NCBI RefSeq assembly: GCF_018143015.1
Contig: NC_054749.1
Location: 31,242,911 to 31,306,910 of the forward strand
Origin: Lytechinus variegatus
Taxonomy: Eukaryota; Echinodermata; Echinoidea; Temnopleuroida; Toxopneustidae
Reading direction: 5' to 3'
Length of the DNA stretch: 64,000 nt
In this document: positions 40,501 to 50,145 of the stretch, in pieces
Position numbering within the stretch: the stretch's first letter is position 1
Layout: each line of letters starts with the position of its first letter
The notes under the pieces: generated by a model
The model's database searches: none
What the model saw: the letters and a program-made list of their open reading frames with translations, nothing else
What the model was told of the DNA's origin: nothing
Program-made: the position numbers and the translations under genes

Positions 40501-43500
40501 ATCAACATTTTTCTGGATTGGACTTGACCTCAGTTAAAGAAAGTCCAAAAATATGATAGTACAGCTTTAAAAGATCTGATGCTATTAAATTTTTGCATCA
40601 TAATTTTGTGCACCAAAAGCGTACACCTATTAAGATAAAAAAAGGCCCAAGACCAAAGAAATTAGCCATAAAGAATCCAATTGATATAGCAATTTTTAAT
40701 AATTGTGTCAAGAACATTTCATAAAGTGTGCTGAATTGTACAGATGATATCGAAGGTAATACTTCAAAAATATAAGAACAAAAATAACAATAGTACGTAC
40801 ACTTAATAAGTTAACACAAAGTCAAAGTGACAAAATCATTATTTTCTTTTTTAAGTCTTAAAAAGGTAGAAAGGGAAGAAAGGGAAGTTAACCTGGAATG
40901 ATATCTTTTCAATTATTTGCTCAGATTGCACTTTGCGAATATTTTTCTTAAACTAGTGTAAGTTGATTCTTCATTTTTTTGTTGCAGAGCCCTGTAAAAA
41001 GCAGATCACTGCTTTATGGTGCAAATTATTGTTTCGTTTTACAGTATGAATATATTGTTGTATGTAATCTTGTATTCTATAATGGTTGAAATCAATAACA
41101 TATATTTAATTGAAAGTATGAATTAATGTGTTTATACTAAAATGATAACCAATCACTTGTAAATTTTTTTTCAGTGGCACATTATCAGTTGGAGAATGGG
41201 AGCCCGATAAAGAGCTAGTGGTTGTCAAAAGCCACAAGGTGAGTTCTGTCTTTTGGTAAAATTTCCCCAAACCCTCAAGGATAGTGGAAATGAACTGCTA
41301 CGAGTAATGATTCTGACTTTCCCCATGTAATCAGACTTGACCAAGCAATTTGAAATAGAAATGCAAATTCCTGATTCAGCTTTGCTTTGAAAAACATGTG
41401 TTATTTGATTAAGTGATTAAGTAGATTGAGTAGATTCATGTATTCCAAACCCTCTACAGCCTAGCATCCTTTGGCAAGGCCTCATTCTATCCTTTGCCAC
41501 TCTCTACCCAGATGTTAAATGAGTACCTGATATGATGCAAAAGCCTATATGTGCTGGGCAATCGATTGTTTGTATTAATTATAACTGTAGAGAATGAAAG
41601 AAAAAAGCCCCCCCCTGACAAGCACTATTCCTCAGGGGCTCGTTTTATATTAAAAGAACTTGCAACTGTTGTAACTTTGCCATTATGGAAAATACCATGG
41701 TAACCTTGATTCTGATTGGCTGCTGAGCCCTGTTTCCATGGAAGTTGCTATTATGTCAAATAAAAACAGTTGCAAGTCTTTTATGAAACCGGGCCCCAGG
41801 ATAGTGTCACCACTTCTGATGACATTCATGAAAGGGTGCAATATAACCTGTCAAAACATCTCTTATTTTTAAGGGAAAGTTTTGGCGCACCATGGGCTAC
41901 ATGCTGCAAGGTCAGAAGTACCTCTATCCTGAAGAAGGCTTGTTTCTTCTTGAAGTGGTAAGCAAGTATTTGTTTAGCTATATCCAATCATAAAAGATAC
42001 ATTGTATGTCAAGCTTCTTATAATTTGTAAAAAAAAATATATATATAGGGGTAGTCCATCCACTGATGGTTGTTTTGCATAAATATAATGCAGTAAAATC
42101 ACTGAATTAAACGAGCGAAATATTAACAATAAATACATTTAGATATTTTATTGAAGTGCTATTATTTTTTACATTTTCCAATTTTTGGTGAAAAAAAATG
42201 AAATCCATTATTTGAAGATAAAAATATTATGTGCCTAGAGCTCTTCTCATTTAAATCCAAGTTTATTTTGAACTCTAATTTCCCTGATATAATGAAAACA
42301 AAAGAAAATGCCTTGTGTGAAATTCGATTTAGATTTTAAGAGTGACTTTCAGTTTAGAACATTTGATTTTTCATTCGATATCACAGGGTTCAATGGAGTT
42401 GAAATATGGTGGTACTCCCCTCTCTGTCCAGCGTGCATACAATCTGCTGATCCCGACTTACATACCTAAGGAACATTATAGGGTAAGTGGAATTTTTTAC
42501 CTTATTGGTGTTTAGTTTTTACTTTATTCATGTGTATTCAATCAAATGAAAAGATTCACTGTATTTACAGATAGTTTGACATTCAAAATATATTTTTCCC
42601 CTGTTTAAGCCAGGAGAACATGTTACTCAAGCTCTGCAGAAATTTATTTAGTGTTCAGACAAGGTGAGATAAATCACTCCAGCCTATGCAATGTAATATG
42701 TTTTTTTATTATAATTCTATGCCCAAGGTGACGCCAGTAAACTTGTTACAATATATTTTACACTATTTAAAGGAATTTGAACTGTAAGTAGGTTTTGGGG
42801 TGCGTAAGAAATAGATATTTAACTCCACATTCATTTTTTCAAAATATTGAAATTTGGGTCACTGAACTCTGTATATTACTGTCTTCTTTAGGTGTACTGC
42901 CATCTGATGCGCCTTGGATACATCACTACACGGCACATAGAGTGAGTATTCATCATTCACTTGAAGGATTCATCATGACAAAACTATTGTCTCCTTACAT
43001 ATTTACAGTAATAGGATTAAAATTGACAGAACTACTTGAATCATTGGATTTAACAAAGATAATATACTGATATGAATTACACTATCATTGTCAGTATTGG
43101 TAAAAGAGAAATCATGAGACCTTTTCCATTGGGAAAATGTCATTTTTTGGTGATTTTGTGATAGACTGTGAATACCAAGGTTTAATAACAAAAGATTGTG
43201 AATATTTGATATTGGTTAATATTAGGCTTCCTTTGGGTGTAAATAGAGCCATTTCTTAAAGGACAAGTCCACCCCAACAAAAACTTGATTTGAATAAAAA
43301 GAGAAAGATTCAACAAGCATAACACTGAAAATTTCATCAAAATCGGATGTAAAATAAGAAAGTTATGGCATTTTAAAGTTTCGCTTATTTTCAACAATAT
43401 AGTTATATGAACGAGCCAGTTACATCCAAATGAGAGAGTTGATGACATCACTCACTCACTATTTCTTTTGTATTTTGTTATATAAAATATGAAATAATTT

Positions 43501-46500
43501 TATTTACTCGTCATTGTCATGTGAAATGAAGTTTCATTCCTCCCTGAACACGTGGAATTCCATTATTTTAACATTTTGTGCTTCAGGCAAGGAGGTCCTA
43601 ATCGTCAAATTCGTAAAAATTGAAATATTGTATAATTCAAACAATAAAAAACAAATGAAATAGTGAGTGAGTGACATCATCGACTCTCTCATTTAGATGT
43701 AACTAGCTCGTTCATATAACTTTTGTTGATAATGAGTGAAACTTTGAAATGTCATAACTTTCTTATTTTACATCCGATTTTGATGAAATTTTCAGCATTG
43801 TGCTTGTCTGATTTTTCTCTAATGATTCAAATCAACATTTTTCTGAGGTGGACTTGACCTTTAAATAGAGAACATTCGGTCTATTTAGAACTATCTTTGA
43901 TTAAAATTGTTTCTGATATATTTCTTGTAAAGATGATGTGCCAATGAAAAATAAGTAGAGTTGATTCCAATTATTTCTTAGACAAAAGTTATCCTTAATG
44001 ATCATGATGAATTTTTTTTTATCTCTTAAAGGTCTGATGTCACAGACTATGAATATCGGCTTCGGATGCATCAATACCGCCACACCCAGAACTTGGCCTA
44101 CCATAAGGTTCAGGGATGGTTTCAGCAGCTTGGGGATGACCAACCCATGAATTCCATTTGGCCTGATAGCGACTCCAATGGTGGAAGCCTCAGCTCCATA
44201 ACCTCCCAGAACTGGTACAAGCGCAACAGGATGTCAGCAGGCAACAGCAATGCCAACACGAACAGCAGCAATGGAAGGGAGCAGTCTGGCTGTGATTCTT
44301 CAGAGGTAGGAAGTGCAGGAGAGATGTCAAGAGCCATCAAAGCCAGACAGAGAAACCATAAATCACCTGGAAAATTGAGCAATGTGAAAAAGTACAAAAC
44401 TTGTGAGAAGGAGGAAGGGCTAGATGAAATGAAATCTTTGGAGCATATGAGTGATATCAACGAACAGGAAAGGTGTTCAAAGCACACCAAGGTAGCAGAT
44501 GATGAGGAAAATTCAGGGGTCTCAAGAGACTTAAAACAATCTGAAGAGCAAGATGGAGAAACTGCAAGAGCGGAAAAGACTTGTGAGTTTGTGGAACCAA
44601 TGGAACCGATTGATAGCCCTGAAAAGATCACCAAAGCTTTGAAAGACACTTCAGATGACAGTTCTGTTTATTCTGATGGTCCCGTTTTTCCTGAAGAAGA
44701 TACTGGCAAAGGGTCAGGTTTTGAGGACATGAGTATCAGTCTTTTAGATTTTCATAAGAGAAGGCTGACTGCAAGCAGTGAGGATGGCTCAAAGAAACAT
44801 AAAAAGATGAAAATGAGTTATACGGAAAGCGATAGCAGCCAAGGAAAAGGAAAGTTCAGATTGTCTTCACACCTCAATGTTACTCCACCACTTCCACCTC
44901 ACTCTGACAAAAAAGCTTGTACACTTGATGATAGTGGGAAAGACACACGAAGTGACCTTGACCAGGAGTCGGCCAAGCTTGATCAAAATTATAGATTGTC
45001 AAGTAAACGGTTCAAACAGGGCTTAAAGCAAGTAAAGCACAAGCACCATGAGAGAAGTGTTAGCTCCGATCTAGGGCTCTCTGACACTGCCTCTGAGACA
45101 TCTGTAGATCTTGAAGAGTTCCTGGACATGGTGGTCCCGATGATGCAAGGAGCACCCAAGGGACCAGAGATCAATGACCAGGACATCCAAGCCTATTTGG
45201 AGTATCCTCACTGGAACTTTGATAAGATTGCACTACCAGACATTGCCTCAAGCATCAAGCCTGCGCACCTTCCATTCCCATCCAAGGAGCTGGTACCGGC
45301 AAGCATTGCTGCCGGCCGTTGCATGGAAAACGTAGCAATGGTTGAAGACAAACAGCTGGAGCTTACTAAGCTGTGCAACAACAACAAGATGCTCCTGGCC
45401 AAGTCCAAGAAGATCATAGATGTTCTTGAGATCATTGGTGACAGGAAGGATAAGAATCAGGACTCGAAGACTACAAGTGACACTGCCAAGGAACCTGACA
45501 ATTGGAAGGAGTATAAGGAGAAGAAACACCAGGAGGAGCAAAATTTGACTGAGTTGGTCAATTCCCCTGTGGGCCATCTCTGGAGTGGAACTGTCAAGCC
45601 CTTGGTGAAACCATGTGATGCAAAATCAACAGGTATGTCAGGAATTTGCTTTTAAATCAAATCGCTAAACCAGTTTTAGTTATAAATACCAAATAAAATC
45701 TGAATGCTGTACTCGTCAACCAGAGTAGACAAGATACTGCCATCAAATTGATGGGGATTGTTTTTCTTTGTACTTTGCATTTGTGTTCTGAAAAGCACAA
45801 TTATTGTAGCTTGCGGCCACTCATGATTTACATGTACTTAGATTCATTGATTTTGGTCAGCTGTTGAGTTTTGTAAACAGGGTAGTTACGACTTGGCATC
45901 AAAGCAACTATGATAACTACTGTATATATCCTCTGGCTTAGATGTGACAAGGGCATCTGAAATTACAAGTCTGCACCATTTTTGCTACCAGGCCCCTTTA
46001 CACGTTTACTTACATTCTCAAATCATTAAAATTTAGTACAAGTACAAGATTTCCTTACAGGTGAATTCATTCCATCGCATCCTCATTCATTCTCCTTTGT
46101 ACGATAGACCGATTGAATTTACAAACTTCATATCAACGGGAGCAGGTCTAGGATTTATGTAAGGTGGGGGCTGAGAAAGTGCATCAATTTCTTTCACATT
46201 TCCCAGAATAGCATGCAGTTTCTTCCAAACAAATCTGACAAGCAAAAAAATGAAAAGGATTTTTCATTTAATAAAAAAAAAATGGGCATAAGCTCTAATA
46301 TAAAAGAGAAGCATAACGCATGATTTTGAGCAAAGGGGATGGATTCCCCCCTCCCCTCACTGGATCTGTACCTACTCATTAATATGCACATGATATAGTG
46401 GCAGATAGCCTCTCATCTACATTATGATGTGGATGGTAGATCATGTAGGCACTTACAGTATGTACAATGTAGATCAGATCTCTAGATTGAAAGAAAACCA

Positions 46501-49500
46501 TGGTTGACAAACAGAAGGCCTTTACTACAACATTGATTTTGAGAAAGGGATTTTTCTACAATTAAGCACATCTAAGGAGATGTGATGAGTTGTCATTTTG
46601 CTTCATAGGCAATAAGAGGATGAATTGGGTTTATGCTCCCTGGTTTTGAGGATATGCAGGTTCTCTGATTTTCTTATACCAAAATCTCAAAATAGTCTTG
46701 AAGTGAATTATGTCCTTTTGTTTTTAACCCAGGGGGAGATGAAAAATATATTGATATTTATTTCCATTGGCTGAATAGATTATAAAAATATGCGTATATC
46801 CTTTCCTGATGCTAATCATGTATTTTTTTGTGAGAGAAGTTGACCTCTTGAATATGATTGTCTGTTAGTTCATCAACCTATTCATAGACAAAGTGATCAC
46901 ATTTTATGGATTGGCTCAATAAGTTTTGTTGCATAGCCCTGAATATCTCAGAGAAAAAGAAAGGATATGCTGTACATGAGAAGAATGAGTGATGAATTCA
47001 TTGCAAGGATATCTTCTGATAGATTTTAAGAATTTTGAAAGGAAAATTATTGCTAACGATTGGTATGTTAACAGTGCAATAGAATTAGAAGTGCTGAAAT
47101 CAGTGAGTCTCCCTGTAAATTGGGAAACATAGTCTCTATCACTTTCTAATCATTCCAGCATAAAAAATAATCTTAAAGGGGAATTCAACCCAAATAAAAA
47201 CTTGTTTTGATAAGAAACAGAAAAATCAGACAAGTTGGTGGGTGAAAGTTTGAACAGTATTGGACAAACAACAAGAAAGTTATGAATTTTTAAAAGTTGT
47301 AAATATTGGTAATCACTATACTCATGGAGACTTCAAATTGGCCGCATATGGGATGTCATAGTGATGTAAGGCAAGGACTAAAATGTCATTTTTCCCAAAA
47401 GTTTTATTTCAAACTATGTTTTTCTTTCATGAGGACATTAAACAATATACTACCTGGGTTATATTTAGATTACGGCCCCAGGGGAAAGGGTACTTAGGAG
47501 AAAACCACAAATCCCTGATAATAAAGTACATGGCCTATGGGAAAGTTGTCCTTGCCCCTTGTCATAATTTACTTACCCAGTTGCCAATTTGAAATCTACT
47601 TACTATTAGTGATCTCAATTTTAAAGCAGCTATAACTTTTTAATTGGTAAGTTCACCCTAAAGAAAAGTTTGTTGTAAAAATAGCAGAAAAAATAATAAA
47701 AAATATTGGTGAAGGTTTGAGGAAAATCCGTCAATGATTAAGAAAGTTATCAGAATTCAAAGTTTTGGATTTGTGACGTCATGTACGAGCAGCATTCCTA
47801 CATAGGGAATGGTAAAAAATCAATGAATTTCAAATTTTGTATGGTTCCTGATAACTTTATTTTGTTTTCTATTTATGATCGGGTGTGAAATGATTTGTCT
47901 ATTGATATACATAAGGCACAGTAAAAACAATTTTCAATTTTCTGAGAAAATGACATTTCATAGATTTTTTACCATTCGCTTTGTAGGAATGCTGCTCGCA
48001 TATGACGTCACAAATTCAAAACTTTGAATTCTAATAACTTTCTTAATCATTGACGGATTTTCCTCAAACCTTCACCAATATTTTTTATTATTTTTTCTGC
48101 TATTTTTACAACAAACTTTTCTTCAGGGTGAACTTCCCCTTTAATTGCTTATCCGATTTCTTTTAAACTTTCACCATTCTGTTCAATTTATTTTTCTCCT
48201 TCCCAGCACAACATTTTATGGCCAAGGCTGGATCCCCTTTAAATAATAAACTGTTGCAATAATGCTAAAATAAGTGTTATTGTTGTCAGTATGAGGAATA
48301 AGAACTAATCAAGTAATTCTGTTCCCACATCAGTTTTAGTTTACATTGTATGTATGGTATGTTCTGTAATGAAGGAAAGTAATTTTGATATCTTGTCATT
48401 ACAGGTCATTTGTTAAACAAACTACAGGTCATCCAGGCGGCCAATCTGACCTGTGAACATTCAGGTCAAAGGTAAGAGGTCACCAATAAGGGTCCTATAT
48501 CACAAATATTATCAATCAATTTTATGTAGATTTCAATGCCATGTTTTTATGGGGCTGAACATTGATGTGCTGAACAAGGTGCACATGAAACTGAAAAATT
48601 TATTGTTTATTCTAGTTTTGTGATTGACCGCTACTTTTGTGTTTCCTACAGACCCCAGATAAAACTTCCTTAAGATTTGCTAAGAAGCTAAATGTGTTAC
48701 AGATTCCTGAATGATCTGTTTGCGTGTTTATTTTGAATGAATGTAATAGATTTTAATAAAGAATGCTGAATCGCTTAGAACTAGTTGGCCTGTTAGAAAA
48801 CAGAAAAATCAAAGAATAAGATCAACAATTTTTCATAAGGACTGCAATACTAGTAACAAAGTTATGAGCATTTGTATAGCAAGAACATAAATGGAGATCC
48901 TTCAATTACATGAAGCAATGTGACCAAGATGTTTGATGCCACACTTTAATAACTCTCCCTTTTCTTTGATGGGCATAAAAATACTCAAACATCTCTTTTT
49001 AGCTAATTCATATAATGCTAACTCTTCATATTTGGTGAAAACTTTCATAAAAAGTAAGTAACTCCTGATCTACCAAAAGATCTTTTTAAAAAACAATTTA
49101 AGTGAAATTTATAAACAAATAATTGAGAAATTACTGAAGTGTGACATCCCACGTCTCGGTTGCTTTGCCAGTGAGAGGATCTCTTTAGCATTCCCAATCT
49201 CAACATTTACTTGCTCATAACTTTCATATCATTTATTCAATTTTTCTAAAAACTTTGATTTTTTAAAAAGTTTCCTCTTGTGTACAATTAAGCTGGTTTC
49301 AAAGATTTGTTTTTCTTCAAAGAAAATAATGATTTTTTTTCCCTTTTAAATTCTGTGTACAGATTCTCTCCACCAATTGTGGACTCCAAGATTGTGTTTG
49401 ATGTATTCTTGCCGGATAAGAAGTACAAGAAAACCAACCCTGGTCAGCCTAACTTTTGTGTGGTGGTCTGCAGGTAGGGTATAAAAGAGAAGTGATGATT

Positions 49501-50091
49501 GTGGTCGTGATTTTGAGGAAGGTGATCAATTATGATGATGATGATGATGATAATGATGATGATGATGATGATGATAATGATGAAGATGGTGATAATGACG
49601 ATGGTGATGATGATGGTGATAATGATGATGGAGATGATGGTGATGATGATGGTGATGATAATGATGATGGTGATGATAATGGTGATAATGATGATGGAGT
49701 TGATGGTGATGATGATGGTGATGATAATGGTGGTGATGATGGTGATGATAGATGATGGTGGTGATGATGTGGATAGGGATTGAGGTGATAGTTTTAATGA
49801 GGAAGGTGTAGTGATGGTGAAGGTGATATTGAGGGTTAGAATGATGATTAGTGAAAATGATAATGTTGTTGGTGATTGTGGTAATTGTGCATCCATGTAT
49901 TGAGAAACAATATTGATTTTGTCTTTGTTGGATACAGTGAGGAAGATCCTGTCCCTGAGCTTGCTGCTCAGCTTGATCTCCTGATGAAGGCCGCTCCTGT
50001 CCCACTCATATGGGGTGTTGTCGACAACGCTGACATCAACTTCTACACCCTCAACGACATCGAACTCCCTGTCGACATCACCATTGGTTAA
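28513..50091 (+). CDS. TSEN54: tRNA-splicing endonuclease subunit Sen54, 816 residues, ten coding exons
   Basis: TSEN54 is a non-catalytic subunit of the nuclear TSEN complex that cuts introns from pre-tRNAs, partnered with TSEN15, TSEN2 and TSEN34. Exons: 28513-28577, 30383-30541, 41175-41238, 41874-41957, 42387-42482, 42892-42941, 44032-45632, 48405-48471, 49363-49473, 49938-50091 (TAA). Phases chain throughout. Family landmarks in order: DFVLSAKDL, HPDGSTKQEQQIERRR, NQRVSRLGTL, GKFWRTMGY, YPEEGLFLLEVGSMEL, PLSVQRAYNLL, VYCHLMRLGYITTR, then near the end VFDVFLPDKKYKKTNPGQP and PLIWGVVDNADINFY, all matching human TSEN54. The 1.6-kb exon 7 (about residues 173-706) is Ser/Lys/Glu-rich and probably disordered. 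Its end, YPHWNFDKIALPDIAS and LVPASIAAGR, matches the conserved WNFEQISFP and LLPANVAGR segment. The protein is longer than human (about 526 residues) because of this exon. Start chosen at ATG 28513 because its length before VLSA resembles human; 27248 is the alternative. Confidence 0.94.
29460..30180. repeat. Five-unit tandem array upstream of TSEN54 exon 2
   Basis: Units of about 118-172 bases starting TTTTTGTTCAACTTGCT (near 29466, 29638, 29801, 29919, 30058). Each has TTCTTTATTTCTGCATCAAT, GGGTAATACCACATGTGT and GGGGTCAAAGGTCAT-like blocks. No terminal inverted repeats were seen. Confidence 0.8.
31610..31970. repeat. Long imperfect palindrome in TSEN54 intron 2
   Basis: The outer arms are ACTCAGGGAATTATTTTTCT and ATAGAAAAATAATTCCCCC. 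Inner arms include AGATATAAAAGATCATC with GATGATCTTTTATATCT, and GCTCGCATGCGA with TCGCATGCGAGC. Confidence 0.8.
32586..32895 (+). mobile_element. tRNA-derived SINE
   Basis: The head resembles a tRNA: A-box-like TGGCCCAGTTGATTAG and a perfect B box GGTTCGAATCC (32639-32649). The body carries CCCAGGTGAGGTGATTGGG and ATTCCTTGAAATGCG and the tail is an ATT repeat (about 32878-32895). Relatives lie at 34986, 36340 and 41458. Confidence 0.85.
33084..33545. repeat. Terminal-inverted-repeat element with AGGTGGTTTCA ends
   Basis: Left AGGTGGTTTCAGACCGCCTC, right GAGGCAGTTTGAAACCACCT. The interior has no coding frame. It lies in TSEN54 intron 2. Confidence 0.8.
33868..34430. repeat. Palindromic element, family 2
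   Basis: The left arm contains GCTATGGAGATGCTCGCATT and GTGTGATGTCACTT. The right arm has the inverse (GTGACATCACACATC, CATAGCATTAGTGATTGCAA). Relatives are a half copy at 36885-37175 and a full one at 48780-49315. Confidence 0.7.
34752..36165. mobile_element. Tc1/mariner-like non-autonomous element with a SINE inside
   Basis: TA-flanked ends: TACAGTGCGTCCCAGAAAAA at the left and TTTTTCTGGGACGCACTGTA at the right, followed inward by GGAAAC and GTTTCC. No transposase frame was found. A minus-strand SINE occupies 34986-35276. Confidence 0.8.
34986..35276 (-). mobile_element. tRNA-derived SINE nested in the 34752-36165 element
   Basis: On the minus strand the head reads GTGGTGTTGCAGTTCTGACT with B-box-like GTGTTCGGATCC, then CCTTTGGCAAGGC. 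The body runs to GCGCAATATACATAGC and an AT-rich tail (ATTATCATTATT) at the low-coordinate end. Confidence 0.75.
36340..36692 (-). mobile_element. tRNA-derived SINE, minus strand
   Basis: The minus-strand head is GTGGTGTAGTGGTTCTGACT with GAGTTCAAATCC, then CATCCTTTGGCAAGGCG and CTACCCAGGTGCTAAATGGG. It ends with AAGCGGATTGTTATTATTC at the low-coordinate side. Confidence 0.85.
38700..39695. mobile_element. Tc1/mariner-like non-autonomous element, second family
   Basis: TA-flanked ends TACAGTGCGTATCAAAAAAA and TTTTTTTGATACGCACTGTA, extending inward through AGTTTACACTT and AAGTGTAAACT. A short duplicate of the right end (CGCACTGTATACACAAAAC) follows at about 39704-39722. No transposase frame was found. 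Confidence 0.8.
39951..40537. repeat. Palindromic element, family 1 copy 2 (TSEN54 intron 2)
   Basis: Begins TTAAAGGACAAGTACACC and ends GGACTTGACCTCAGTTAA. It shares the inner motifs (GTTATGACATTTTAAG, CATCCGATTTTGATGAAA) with the copies at 181 and 43256. Confidence 0.75.
41458..41540 (+). mobile_element. SINE fragment
   Basis: CTAGCATCCTTTGGCAAGGC and CTTTGCCACTCTCTACCCAG match the body of the SINE at 36340-36692 in opposite orientation. Head and tail are missing. Confidence 0.6.
41634..41796. repeat. Palindromic element with GGGCTCGTTTTAT/ATGAAACCGGGCCCC ends
   Basis: Borders GGGGCTCGTTTTAT and TTTATGAAACCGGGCCCC, with inner inverted AACTTGCAACTGTT and AACAGTTGCAAG. It ends about 78 bases before the TSEN54 exon 4 acceptor. 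Confidence 0.65.
43256..43864. repeat. Palindromic element, family 1 copy 3 (TSEN54 intron 6)
   Basis: Begins TTAAAGGACAAGTCCACC and ends GTGGACTTGACCTTTAA, with long pairing inner arms. It sits 168 bases before the acceptor of the large exon 7. Confidence 0.8.
47173..48242. repeat. Palindromic TTAA element split by a second TTAA element
   Basis: Outer ends TTAAAGGGGAATTCAACCC and GGCTGGATCCCCTTTAA. The outer element breaks at 47640 and resumes after 48144 with CTTATCCGATTTCTTTTAAA, the expected partner of its left arm. Confidence 0.75.
47640..48144. repeat. Inner palindromic TTAA element
   Basis: TTAA borders on both sides. Left arm GGTAAGTTCACCCTAAAGAA, right arm TTCTTCAGGGTGAACTTCCC. Inner arms contain GGAATGCTGCTCGCATATGA and its inverse. 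The same family forms the outer element at 60246-61607. Confidence 0.85.
48780..49315. repeat. Palindromic element, family 2 copy
   Basis: The left arm ATGGAGATCCTTCAATTACA and GTGACCAAGATG pairs with the right-arm inverse (CGTCTCGGTTGCTTTGCCAG, GAGAGGATCTC). It fills most of TSEN54 intron 8. Confidence 0.6.
49531..49757. repeat. GAT/GGT microsatellite in TSEN54 intron 9
   Basis: About 225 bases of GATGAT and GGTGAT runs, starting 57 bases after the exon 9 donor. It produces long artefact frames on both strands. Confidence 0.9.
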
Positions 50092-50139
50092 TCATCACTT
50101 GATGATGATGATGACGATATGCAAACCACTTGCGCTCAA

Positions 50140-50145
50140 AATAAA
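50140..50145 (+). other. Poly(A) signal for TSEN54
   Basis: AATAAA about 49 bases after the TSEN54 stop. Later matches near 50297 and 52093 are alternatives. Confidence 0.4.

Noticed and set aside
49444-50005. Frames of 99-159 residues rich in Asp, His or Ile
   Set aside because: Created by the GAT microsatellite in TSEN54 intron 9, overlapping the real exons on either side.
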